13,838 nucleotides of DNA from an uncultured Bacteroidales bacterium (GCA_946407715.1 CAMJPH010000065.1:1-13838); one strand, 5' to 3'. Counted from the stretch's first letter, positions 1 through 6,318 are shown. Numbers and translations: made by a program. The notes: generated by a model from the sequence alone, not told the origin.

Positions 1-766
1 TGTAGTAGAAGGCCACCTTGCGGGTTTTCATCTGGTTCTCCGTCACTTGGTTCTGAATGTCGAGCTGTTTCTGCCCCTCAATCTGCTCGCGGTTGAAACT
101 CTTGATGACGTTGATGGAGTCGATGATGTTTTTGATACCCTGACTTTTAGTCTCCAAATGGCTACGCATCTCACGCCGCCAACCCTTGAGCCGCCGTGCC
201 TGCCGATAAGTAATCCAGAAGTAAACCGGCACGATGCCGAGGGCGACCAATCCGACATAGACGTTGGCCGCGAACATCAGGATGAGGGCGAGCAAGGCGC
301 TGGTGAACAACGGCAGCAGGTCGATGAAGAAGTTCTGCACCGTGCGCGACAACGAGCTGACACCCTGATCGATACGCGCCTGCAGCTTGCCGGTGGCGTT
401 GTCGCCCGAGTTGAAGAAGGCCATCTTGAACGTGAGCACCTTCTCGATGACGCTCTGCGCCAAATCGCGACTGACGTAAATCCGCATCCGCTCGCCGAAA
501 TAGTTCTGTGCGAAAGTGACGATTGCGGAGAGCAACTCCTTGCCTAACAGCACAACGCTGATAATGGTCATGATCCGAGCCGCCTGACTCCATTGGAAAT
601 TCGTGCCGATAAGCGCGTTAATGGCATCCACTGTCTTGTCTAGCACAATGGCATTGACCTGCGCCATCAAAGACCCGACCAACGTGAGGATTAATGTGAT
701 GAGTACCAGCCATTTGTAAGGTTTCACAAACGGGCGGAGGTTTTTGAAAAGTTGAAACAGGTTCAT
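1..766 (-). CDS. ABC exporter, N-terminal transmembrane part (cut by window edge)
   Basis: Open reading frame of 255 codons running off the left edge, so the ATP-binding domain is not seen. The visible part is the transmembrane domain of a type IV (ABCB-like) exporter. Hydrophobic segments lie at about residues 19-39, 65-86, 148-168 and 169-186. Between the second and third is the cytoplasmic-loop pattern FFNSGDNATGKLQARID (about 117-133), and IKSFNREQ (about 221-228) matches the usual V/IKxFxxE motif after the fourth helix. The start is the ATG at 764-766, which overlaps the stop of the upstream methyltransferase as ATGA, so translation is probably coupled. Family: lipid, peptide or drug export across the inner membrane. 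The substrate cannot be told from this fragment. The reading frame has no stop within the window and is the only frame here that reads as a known family. Confidence 0.9.
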   Translation of the reverse strand, partial: MNLFQLFKNLRPFVKPYKWLVLITLILTLVGSLMAQVNAIVLDKTVDAINALIGTNFQWSQAARIMTIISVVLLGKELLSAIVTFAQNYFGERMRIYVSRDLAQSVIEKVLTFKMAFFNSGDNATGKLQARIDQGVSSLSRTVQNFFIDLLPLFTSALLALILMFAANVYVGLVALGIVPVYFWITYRQARRLKGWRREMRSHLETKSQGIKNIIDSINVIKSFNREQIEGQKQLDIQNQVTENQMKTRKVAFYY

Positions 767-1743
767 GTTGGACAATTATTTTTTTCATATACGCCAAAGA
801 CAAAATCACTGGGATATGTCTGCATATAGTGATCTTCATAATCAAAAAGATGTTGCAAAAGATGCATTTTTTCTTCGTCACATTCCACAAAATGGTGCGA
901 CAAGTCTTTGAGCAGCGGCATCAGGATGTTCCCGCCGTAGCCCTTCTCAACCCTGACGGAGAACAATTTATGGACGGAAGGGAGTATCTGCTCGGATTCG
1001 ACACATTCGGATGGGTCAGAAACAATCATCCTCAGTTTTCCGGAACCGTAATATCTATTCTTGAACAGATTGCTACAAAACATCTTACGATAGGGCTTTT
1101 CGATGAGGGATAACCCTTGGTTAATCGCTTTGATCTGGTGTTTGGGGTAGATCATGCGGTTGGCACCCACATATTCGTTCATCACTAACCAACCCAACGG
1201 TTTGATGGTATGATGGATTTTTCGCAAGAATGCCTCCATGTTTTTGAAATGATGAAGGGATTCATTGAAAAATACGAGGTCGTATCCATTTTCGGGCAAC
1301 GGGTAGGCATAAATGTCTTCCACTATAAAATGCATGTTATGCAAGCCCTCGTCGGAAGCGGTTTGGGCCGCCTCTTGAATCAGCCGGTCGGAAAAGTCGA
1401 GGCAGGTAATGTCCCAATGCGGATTCAATTTGGCAAGCCGGATTTCATGGCTACATACACCGGAACCGATGGACAACATCCTAATATTTTGTCCCTCAGG
1501 GATGATTTTCCCAGAAAGATACGTCTCGTAGGTCATTTCCTCGTCACCCGTAATCAACAAATTACACCGTTTCCTCACCATCGGGATCATCGACCAAGTG
1601 TCTATCCGAATGTCCGTTTCGTTGAAACTGCTCTTCGTTCTGCTTTTCCCCGAGGGCGACAGTTTGCTCATCAGGAACGGAAGCCCCCGTTGCACACTTT
1701 TCAGGTAAATGTCGCGAAAATCCTCTAACGTGATGAGTGCCAT
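763..1743 (-). CDS. Class I SAM-dependent methyltransferase
   Basis: A 326-residue protein with a Rossmann-type methyltransferase core. Motif I, the SAM-binding glycine loop, is MLSIGSGVCSHE at about 89-100. The acidic residue that usually binds the SAM ribose is probably D116 in ITCLDFSD, at the end of the next strand. VEDIYAYPLP (141-150) fits the adenine-contact motif, and LVFFNESLHHF (156-166) resembles the post-motif-II segment of UbiE/Coq5-like small-molecule methyltransferases. About 90 residues N-terminal and 130 C-terminal to the core match nothing I recognise and may carry the substrate site. It lies 9 bases downstream of rimO and overlaps the ABC exporter gene by 4 bases, so it is probably co-transcribed with both. 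Modification of a small molecule or lipid handled by the exporter is an inference from position only. Substrate unknown. Confidence 0.85.
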   Translation of the reverse strand: MALITLEDFRDIYLKSVQRGLPFLMSKLSPSGKSRTKSSFNETDIRIDTWSMIPMVRKRCNLLITGDEEMTYETYLSGKIIPEGQNIRMLSIGSGVCSHEIRLAKLNPHWDITCLDFSDRLIQEAAQTASDEGLHNMHFIVEDIYAYPLPENGYDLVFFNESLHHFKNMEAFLRKIHHTIKPLGWLVMNEYVGANRMIYPKHQIKAINQGLSLIEKPYRKMFCSNLFKNRYYGSGKLRMIVSDPSECVESEQILPSVHKLFSVRVEKGYGGNILMPLLKDLSHHFVECDEEKMHLLQHLFDYEDHYMQTYPSDFVFGVYEKNNCPT

Positions 1744-1752
1744 GGGTGTTTG

Positions 1753-3030
1753 TTATTCGTTGATGCTACCGAAAAGGTCATATTCCGCTGCGTCCGTGAT
1801 TTTCACGTTGTAGAATTCTCCGATGGTCAGCGGTTGGGATTTGTCAATGAAGACGGTATTATCGACATCTGGCGAATCGAATTCGGTGCGACCGATATAG
1901 CAGTCGGGTTCCTCGCTATCAATCAGCACCTTCATGGTGTTGCCGACTCGGGTTTGGTTGATCTCGTAGGAGATTTTCTCCTGCAGTTTCATAATTTCAT
2001 TGACCCGTTTGTTCTTTTCGGAGGCCTTGATCGGGTCACCAAGGTCGTAGGCAGGCGTGTCCTCTTCGCGGGAATAGGCGAAAACTCCAAGTCGTTCGAA
2101 GCGGTTGCGGCGCACGAATTCCACTAATTCCTTGTGTTGCTCTCGGGTCTCGGTCGGGTAGCCGGAGATCAGCGTAGTGCGCAGCGCGATGCCGGGAATC
2201 GTCTCGCGAATGCGGGCGATGAGGTCGTAGATGTAGGCCGAGCTGCCACCGCGACGCATACTCTGCAGGATGTCGTCGCTCACGTGCTGGAACGGGATGT
2301 CCAAATAACGGCAGTATTGCGGGTACTGCTTCATCACCTCCAGAATCTCATAGGGGAAGTTCAGCGGGTAGGCGTAATGCAGCCGAATCCACTGGATGCC
2401 ATTCACTTGCGCGAGCTTGTCCATCAGGTCGGCGAGTTCGCGCTTGCCGCTGTGGTCGATGCCGTAGTAAGTGAGGTCCTGGGCGATCAGCATCAGTTCC
2501 TTAACCCCTTGGTCGGCCAACCGTTGCGCCTCCTCTACCAAAAGCGGAATCGGTTTGGAGACCTGCCGGTCGCGGATGAGCGGGATGGAACAGTAGGAGC
2601 ATTGGTGGTCACAGCCCTCGGAAATCTTGAGGTAGGCGTAGTGGCGCGGGGTCGAGAGCATCCGGTCCGCTGTATTGAGCAGCTGGAAATCGGGAGATTC
2701 CAACAGCTTCGGCAGTTCCGCGAAGGTGAAGAAACCGTCCACCTCGGGCAGGGCCTCCTGCAATTCCGCCATATTGCGCTGCACGAGGCATCCCACCACA
2801 TACAACTTCTTGATCTGGCGCCGTTTCTTGCGCTCAATTTGTTGTAGAATCTCGTTCACAGACTCCTCCCGCGCATCGTGGATGAAGCTGCATGTGTTGA
2901 TGATCACTATGTCGCTTTTTTGTGCGCTTTCGTAGTACAGCTCGTGTCCGTTGCGGTGGAGTTGCGCGGCCATAACTTCCGAATCCACAATGTTCTTGGA
3001 ACAACCTAAGGTGATGATGTTAATAGTCAT
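1753..3030 (-). CDS. rimO: Ribosomal protein S12 methylthiotransferase RimO
   Basis: Radical-SAM enzyme that adds a methylthio group to the conserved aspartate (D88 in E. coli numbering) of ribosomal protein S12. With the ATG at 3028-3030 it has 425 residues, normal for the family. The N-terminal UPF0004 domain carries the three cysteines of the auxiliary iron-sulfur cluster: C10 (ITLGCSKN), C47 (NTCSFI) and C81 (VVGCLVQR). The radical-SAM domain has the C140-x3-C144-x2-C147 motif (EGCDHQCSYCS). LIAQDLTYYGID (181-192) favours RimO over the tRNA enzyme MiaB. A TRAM domain closes the protein (about 358-423, ending DLFGSINE). An in-frame TTG at 3051 lies inside the promoter element, so it is not the start. 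The gene has its own TAnnTTTG promoter and heads a transcript with the methyltransferase and ABC exporter. Confidence 0.96.
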   Translation of the reverse strand: MTINIITLGCSKNIVDSEVMAAQLHRNGHELYYESAQKSDIVIINTCSFIHDAREESVNEILQQIERKKRRQIKKLYVVGCLVQRNMAELQEALPEVDGFFTFAELPKLLESPDFQLLNTADRMLSTPRHYAYLKISEGCDHQCSYCSIPLIRDRQVSKPIPLLVEEAQRLADQGVKELMLIAQDLTYYGIDHSGKRELADLMDKLAQVNGIQWIRLHYAYPLNFPYEILEVMKQYPQYCRYLDIPFQHVSDDILQSMRRGGSSAYIYDLIARIRETIPGIALRTTLISGYPTETREQHKELVEFVRRNRFERLGVFAYSREEDTPAYDLGDPIKASEKNKRVNEIMKLQEKISYEINQTRVGNTMKVLIDSEEPDCYIGRTEFDSPDVDNTVFIDKSQPLTIGEFYNVKITDAAEYDLFGSINE

Positions 3031-3048
3031 ATATTCAATTTTACACGG

Positions 3049-3056
3049 CAAAAATA
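3049..3056 (-). promoter_or_regulatory. Bacteroidetes-type -7 box of rimO, inside a terminator T-tract
   Basis: On the minus strand the bases read TATTTTTG, an exact match to the Bacteroidetes TAnnTTTG element, about 18 bases before the rimO ATG. Transcription would start around 3042, leaving a very short leader. The TA/TTTT part belongs to the T-run of the terminator of the preceding lipoprotein gene. No -33 TTG is visible, because that position falls in the terminator hairpin. Activity is inferred. Confidence 0.55.
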
Positions 3057-3082
3057 AAAAAAGCCCCTGAATGAGGGGCTTT
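3050..3082 (-). terminator. Intrinsic terminator of the first small lipoprotein gene
   Basis: A GC-rich hairpin (arms AAAGCCCCT at 3060-3068 and AGGGGCTTT at 3074-3082, 5-base loop) lies 20 bases after the stop codon at 3103. On the minus strand it is followed by a T-rich run to about 3050. It is nearly identical to the terminator at 3541-3570. Confidence 0.9.
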
Positions 3083-3102
3083 AAAATTTCTTGAATGCAA
3101 AA

Positions 3103-3309
3103 TTATTTTTTCTTGCACTCGGTTTTGGTGGTGATACCCATGTTAGTGACTTCAGCGTTCATGTCGGTACATTTTCCGCTTTTAATCGTAACTTCAGAAG
3201 TGGTCGAAATACCACCAACAGTAGTCACACATTCACAAGTTTTGCTGCAAGAAGTTGCAACACCGGCTAACATTAAAGTAGCACCAACAATTGCCATTAA
3301 TTTTTTCAT
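3103..3309 (-). CDS. Small cysteine-patterned lipoprotein (paralogue 1 of 3)
   Basis: A 68-residue protein with a lipoprotein signal peptide: MKK start, hydrophobic stretch 4-18, lipobox AGVATSC with the acylated cysteine at 21. The mature part is only about 48 residues. It has the pattern C-S-K-x-C-x-C (21-27), then one cysteine at about 47 and a last one in CKKK at the C-terminus. That leaves four cysteines besides the lipidated one, enough for two disulfides in the periplasm or at the surface. The mature sequence is rich in Thr, Ser and Val and suggests short beta strands. The two following minus-strand genes upstream share the signal peptide and cysteine layout. Own promoter and own terminator. 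Family and function unknown to me; lipoprotein status is well supported by the lipobox. Confidence 0.82.
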   Translation of the reverse strand: MKKLMAIVGATLMLAGVATSCSKTCECVTTVGGISTTSEVTIKSGKCTDMNAEVTNMGITTKTECKKK

Positions 3310-3334
3310 AATTGTTTGATTTTAAATGAGGGTG

Positions 3335-3342
3335 CAAAGATA
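3335..3342 (-). promoter_or_regulatory. TAnnTTTG promoter of small lipoprotein 1
   Basis: Minus-strand TATCTTTG, 25 bases before the ATG. A TTG at 3361-3363 lies 18 bases upstream and fits a -33 element. The surrounding bases (an A-run, TGTA, the box, then GCA) are shared with the promoters of the two paralogues, and the TTTAAAATCAA leader is shared with paralogue 2. Confidence 0.75.
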
Positions 3343-3370
3343 CATTTTTTTTAATAACAACAAGCAAAAA

Positions 3371-3539
3371 TTCCTGACTTCGTCAAGGCGACTACACTGA
3401 CACTTCTTGAATGGTTCTTTTTGCGTATAACATGGGGGCAAAGGTACTCTTTGTCTGCTTGCGTTACCCATTCTGGATTGTAACTGTTTGATTTTCATCT
3501 TTCGCCACATGGTTGCGCAAAAAGTGATGAAGTCGGGAA
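3371..3539. repeat. MITE-like imperfect inverted-repeat element between two lipoprotein genes
   Basis: The 15-base ends TTCCTGACTTCGTCA (3371-3385) and, read on the other strand, TTCCCGACTTCATCA (3525-3539) match at 13 of 15 positions. A second inverted match, CTTTTTGCG (3417-3425 against 3516-3524), lies inside; it touches the outer repeat on the right side but is separated by 31 bases on the left. No protein-coding gene is credible here, because the only long minus-strand frame runs through the neighbouring promoter and terminator. A TAnnTTTG-like TACCTTTG lies at 3439-3446 on the minus strand, with no gene behind it. This could be a decayed non-autonomous transposable element or simply a long hairpin. 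No clear target-site duplication was found; both flanks are A-runs. Confidence 0.45.
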
Positions 3540-3540
3540 A

Positions 3541-3570
3541 AATAAAAAAAAGCCCCTGAAAGAGGGGCTT
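3541..3570 (-). terminator. Intrinsic terminator of the second small lipoprotein gene
   Basis: Hairpin with arms AAGCCCCT (3550-3557) and AGGGGCTT (3563-3570) and a 5-base loop, followed on the minus strand by a T-rich run to 3541. It begins about 20 bases after the stop codon at 3591. The stem is the same as in the terminator at 3060-3082 and the loop differs at one base, so the gene copies probably duplicated together with their terminator. Confidence 0.9.
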
Positions 3571-3590
3571 GAAATCATAATATCCAATAA

Positions 3591-3830
3591 TTATTTTGCC
3601 TTGCATTTAATTTTAGCACCACTTACATAAGCGTATGCAGAATTCAAGGCTTTTCCGTAGGAATTGCAGTTTTTAAAGCTACTACCATTCAGGTTAATGT
3701 CTTCAACTGTTTCGGAGAAGCTCTCTCCATCTACGGTTCCTGTAACAGTGCATGTACAAATCTTGCTGCAAGAGGTAGCAACACCTGCTAATAATAAAGC
3801 GGCGCCAAAAATTGTCATTATTTTTTTCAT
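3591..3830 (-). CDS. Small cysteine-patterned lipoprotein (paralogue 2 of 3)
   Basis: A 79-residue lipoprotein. The signal peptide closely matches paralogue 1 (MKKIMTIFGAALLLAGVATSC, acylated cysteine 21). The mature part starts CSKICTCTVTG, so the C-S-K-x-C-x-C motif is kept, and it ends CKAK like the CKKK of paralogue 1. The middle is different and longer: an acidic SETVEDIN segment, a cysteine at about 55 (FKNCNSYG), then an Ala/Tyr/Ser-rich run. It again has five cysteines in total. Predicted to be anchored in an envelope membrane by its lipid. Function unknown. Own TAnnTTTG promoter and own terminator. The contrast between a conserved leader and a divergent mature part is the main point of interest. 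Confidence 0.82.
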   Translation of the reverse strand: MKKIMTIFGAALLLAGVATSCSKICTCTVTGTVDGESFSETVEDINLNGSSFKNCNSYGKALNSAYAYVSGAKIKCKAK

Positions 3831-3855
3831 AATTACTTGATTTTAAATGAAACTG

Positions 3856-3863
3856 CAAAAATA
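3856..3863 (-). promoter_or_regulatory. TAnnTTTG promoter of small lipoprotein 2
   Basis: Minus-strand TATTTTTG, 25 bases before the ATG, exactly as in paralogue 1, with the same TTTAAAATCAA leader. A TTG at 3880-3882 lies 16 bases upstream. It starts 26 bases past the stop codon of paralogue 3; no hairpin terminator is seen between them, so read-through from paralogue 3 is possible. Confidence 0.72.
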
Positions 3864-3889
3864 CATTTTTTTATGAAAACAATCTAAGA

Positions 3890-4105
3890 TTATTTTTCTT
3901 TCACGCACTCCATGCCTAATTTGCCATCAGGTGTTTCCAGCACGGAACTATATTCCTCGCAATTCTGCCCCCATACAGTATCTATGGAAGTTCCAGTCAC
4001 GACATCAAATTCATACGTGACACATTTGCATTTGTTGCTGCAAGAAATTGAAACTATAGCTAAAAAAATTGCGACAACGCAAAGTATAAAAATCCTTTTT
4101 TTCAT
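3890..4105 (-). CDS. Small cysteine-patterned lipoprotein (paralogue 3 of 3, most diverged)
   Basis: A 71-residue lipoprotein starting at the ATG at 4103-4105. An in-frame ATG at 4144 lies upstream of and across the promoter box, so it is rejected as the start. The signal peptide is MKKRIFILCVVAIFLAIVSISC, with the lipobox SISC and acylated cysteine 22. The mature part opens CSNKCKCV, which keeps C-S-x-x-C-x-C. It continues with a cysteine in GQNCEEY and a last cysteine in ECVKEK, giving the same spacing logic as its two neighbours. It carries more acidic residues than they do. No terminator is visible behind it. Function unknown. A sixth cysteine lies within the signal peptide and would be removed on processing. 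Confidence 0.8.
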   Translation of the reverse strand: MKKRIFILCVVAIFLAIVSISCSNKCKCVTYEFDVVTGTSIDTVWGQNCEEYSSVLETPDGKLGMECVKEK

Positions 4106-4133
4106 AACAACTCTAATATATTGGTTTGAGCTG

Positions 4134-4141
4134 CAAACATA
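4134..4141 (-). promoter_or_regulatory. TAnnTTTG promoter of small lipoprotein 3
   Basis: Minus-strand TATGTTTG within the same A-run/TGTA/box/GCAG context as the other two lipoprotein promoters, 28 bases before the ATG. No -33 TTG stands out. It is divergent from the plus-strand promoter at 4188-4195; the two boxes are about 46 bases apart. Confidence 0.65.
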
Positions 4142-4187
4142 CATTTTTTTTTGATATAGGCGGATGGTAATATTCCGATGAATTTTG

Positions 4188-4195
4188 TATCTTTG
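4188..4195 (+). promoter_or_regulatory. TAnnTTTG promoter of the lipoprotein/MORN transcript
   Basis: Plus-strand TATCTTTG, 28 bases before the ATG at 4224. No convincing -33 TTG is seen. It probably drives both the lipoprotein gene and the MORN-repeat gene that follows 14 bases after it. Confidence 0.65.
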
Positions 4196-4223
4196 CCGTT
4201 TGAAAATTTTAAATTCAGAAGAA

Positions 4224-4661
4224 ATGAAAAAGATTATCCCGATTATTCTGTTGGCAGTGCTTGCATTGACAAGCTGTCAAAATCAAAACCCTAACGCAGG
4301 CAAATATTCCGGCACGTTCACTTTTGTGACGAATAATGTCAACAAAGACGGTAGTGTCCAATTTGTTTCCAATCCCATGACCGGCGGTTTGCTTGTGTAC
4401 GGCATAGTTCCTGTCAACCCAATATCTTCAAACGTTTATATGTCAAACGAAAACAATGCGGAACTTATAACCCAACTCCTTCAATATATCGGCAATCAAA
4501 ACAACATTTACAATGCGGCTACCGAACAAATTAAAAACGTGAGGGTTGAGGTCTCCTTTAGCGGCAATACAGTAAATATGGATATGTTTTATGAAGTGGC
4601 ACTGATAAGCGATCTGCTCACCACACGCGTGAGCATTGTAAGATTTGTGGGTACGAAATAG
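4224..4661 (+). CDS. Lipoprotein of unknown function
   Basis: A 145-residue protein with a clear lipoprotein signal peptide (MKKIIPIILLAVLALTSC, lipobox LTSC, acylated cysteine 18). The mature part starts QNQNPNAGKYSGTFTF. It alternates short hydrophobic strands with turns (GTFTFVTNN, GSVQFVSN, VRVEVSFSGNTVNMDMFYEV), which suggests a small beta-rich fold, possibly a barrel or sandwich. There is no cysteine after the lipidated one, so it is not a fourth copy of the neighbouring cysteine-patterned lipoproteins. The start is the ATG at 4224; a TTG at 4185 in the same frame overlaps the promoter and is rejected. It is followed 14 bases later by the MORN-repeat gene, so a joint role in the envelope is possible but unproven. 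Family not recognised. Confidence 0.82.
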   Translation: MKKIIPIILLAVLALTSCQNQNPNAGKYSGTFTFVTNNVNKDGSVQFVSNPMTGGLLVYGIVPVNPISSNVYMSNENNAELITQLLQYIGNQNNIYNAATEQIKNVRVEVSFSGNTVNMDMFYEVALISDLLTTRVSIVRFVGTK

Positions 4662-4675
4662 ATATTTTAACAACT

Positions 4676-6178
4676 ATGGTGAAAAAGTGGACTCTTGGGC
4701 TATTTTTCCTGCTCGTGTGGATTTTCTGTCAGGCTCAAGATTCCACTTTTTTTCATGATTACAAAATATTCTACTATCCCAATGGCATGAAGTCGAGTGA
4801 AGGCCGGATTGTGGATGGCAAGCCCGACGGTTGGTGGAAATCCTACAACGAGAAAGGTGTTCTTGTTTCCGAAGGAAACCGTAAAGATTTCCTGCTTGAC
4901 AGTCTGTGGACGTTTTACAACGACGATGCTTCTGTCAGGATGAAAGTGCATTACAAAGAAGACAAAAAAGAAGGAGAACAGATTGTTTATCAGAAAGATG
5001 AATATTCCGTTACACAATGGCACGAAGATACCATCATCGGCAATGTGAACACATATAGTCTGAATCATGTTTGGAAAAAAACGATTCCTTATATGAACGG
5101 GCTGCCACATGGATTGGCCAAGGAATTCAATGACACAGGATTGGTGGTGGCCGTGACCAAATACTACCGCGGGTTGCGCAGTCGCCGGGAGGTCGTCAAC
5201 CGCACCGACAAGTTTGGACTCAAGCAGGGCAGCTGGAAATTTTTCTGGGACAACGGCAACCTGCGGGTCGAAGCGCAATATCTCAACGACAAAAAGCATG
5301 GTTTCTTCAAATATTATGACGAAAACGGCGATTTCCTTTATGTTGAAAAATATGAGAACGACCAGTTAGTGAAGGATGCCAAGGAAACCAAACAGATGGA
5401 GCGGAGACAGACCTACCATCCGAACGGACAGGTAGCCATTGCCGCAACTTACTACAATGGCCGTCCCGATGGTGTGCGCCGTGACTTCGACTCCACTGGC
5501 AAAATCACCACCGGATACCTTTACGAGGACGGATGGCTTCGTTTCGAGGGCATCACCGACTTGAACGGACTGCGCCAAGGATTGTGGAAAGAGTACTACC
5601 TTACCGGTGAGCTTCGTTCGAGGGGAAAGTACAAAAACTCAAAACCTATTGGAGAGTGGGTGTTCTATTTTCCAGATAAAACTATTGAAATCATAGGCAG
5701 TTACAATGCCAAAGGGCAGAAAATAGGGGAGTGGTTCTGGTTTTATCCGACTGGCGACACAATGACTGTCGCTAATTATGAAGATGGCGAGTTTGAGGGT
5801 CGCTACGTGGAATATGATGAAGAAGGGATGGTAATGACATGCGGTCGTTACGAAGCCGGTTATGAAGAAGGAACGTGGCTGTATAGAAACGGAACGTCTT
5901 ATGAAACAGGAAAATACAGTGGCGGTTTGCGAGAAGGAACCTGGAAAACATGGTTCGACAACGACAAAATCGCTTCCGAAATCCAATATTCTGAAAATCT
6001 AATGGACGGAAAATACACATTATACTGGGAAAACGGCAATGTCCGTCTGACTGGGAAATACGAAAATGGTTTGCAGGAGGGGATTTGGCAACTCTATAAC
6101 GAAGAAGGAATTTTAACCATAACTACCTTATTCAAAGAGGGTAAGGAATTGAAATGGAATAACTATACAATAAAGTAG
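4676..6178 (+). CDS. Secreted MORN-variant (MORN_2/YwqK-type) repeat protein
   Basis: A 500-residue protein with an N-terminal signal peptide (hydrophobic core about 6-19, likely cut after FCQA) and no lipobox. Almost the whole mature protein is made of repeats of roughly 20-25 residues with the pattern G-x-W-x-x-Y-x-x-x-G-x-(L/I). Clear units include YYPNGMKSSEG (33-43), GSWKFFWDNGNL (185-196), YYDENG (213-218), YHPNGQV (247-253), GLWKEYYLTGEL (302-313), GEWFWFYPTGD (351-361), GTWLYRNG (399-406), GKYTLYWENGNV (445-456) and GIWQLYNEEG (469-478). Such repeats form extended beta-hairpin arrays. In Bacteroidetes they are common in periplasmic or surface proteins of unknown role. Many databases label the family YwqK antitoxin, but no toxin gene is adjacent and the protein is exported, so that label should not be taken as function. 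Confidence 0.88.
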   Translation: MVKKWTLGLFFLLVWIFCQAQDSTFFHDYKIFYYPNGMKSSEGRIVDGKPDGWWKSYNEKGVLVSEGNRKDFLLDSLWTFYNDDASVRMKVHYKEDKKEGEQIVYQKDEYSVTQWHEDTIIGNVNTYSLNHVWKKTIPYMNGLPHGLAKEFNDTGLVVAVTKYYRGLRSRREVVNRTDKFGLKQGSWKFFWDNGNLRVEAQYLNDKKHGFFKYYDENGDFLYVEKYENDQLVKDAKETKQMERRQTYHPNGQVAIAATYYNGRPDGVRRDFDSTGKITTGYLYEDGWLRFEGITDLNGLRQGLWKEYYLTGELRSRGKYKNSKPIGEWVFYFPDKTIEIIGSYNAKGQKIGEWFWFYPTGDTMTVANYEDGEFEGRYVEYDEEGMVMTCGRYEAGYEEGTWLYRNGTSYETGKYSGGLREGTWKTWFDNDKIASEIQYSENLMDGKYTLYWENGNVRLTGKYENGLQEGIWQLYNEEGILTITTLFKEGKELKWNNYTIK

Positions 6179-6202
6179 TTGGGAGCGCGTTAAAAAATTT
6201 CG

Positions 6203-6210
6203 TATTTTTG
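6203..6210 (+). promoter_or_regulatory. TAnnTTTG promoter of the lytic transglycosylase gene
   Basis: TATTTTTG with a TTG at 6179-6181, 21 bases upstream. It lies in the 140-base gap after the MORN gene and would give a leader of about 100 bases before the ATG at 6319. No terminator hairpin is seen after the MORN gene, so read-through from upstream is also possible. Confidence 0.6.
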
Positions 6211-6318
6211 TGGCCTCTTTTTTCAATCTGTTTGATTAACTTAAGGATAGCAGATGAAATTTTTTTGATGTCAAGAACTTGTAATGTCTTGGTATTTGTT
6301 GTTTTATAAAATTTGAAT

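Noticed and set aside
2134..2847. Long plus-strand open frame opposite rimO (237 codons)
   Set aside because: The minus strand encodes a complete RimO with all cluster cysteines. The plus-strand product is a shadow of GC-rich codons.
3322..3606. A 94-codon minus-strand reading frame over the gap between lipoproteins 1 and 2
   Set aside because: It runs through the terminator of copy 2, the inverted-repeat element and the promoter of copy 1, and its product resembles nothing known. It is best explained as non-coding.
4700..5299. Long minus-strand open frame opposite the MORN gene
   Set aside because: The plus strand carries the signal peptide and the regular repeats; the minus frame shows no domain.
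4676..6178. Toxin-antitoxin role for the MORN-repeat protein, as the common YwqK antitoxin label would suggest
   Set aside because: The protein is exported, no toxin-like gene is next to it, and its partner is a lipoprotein.
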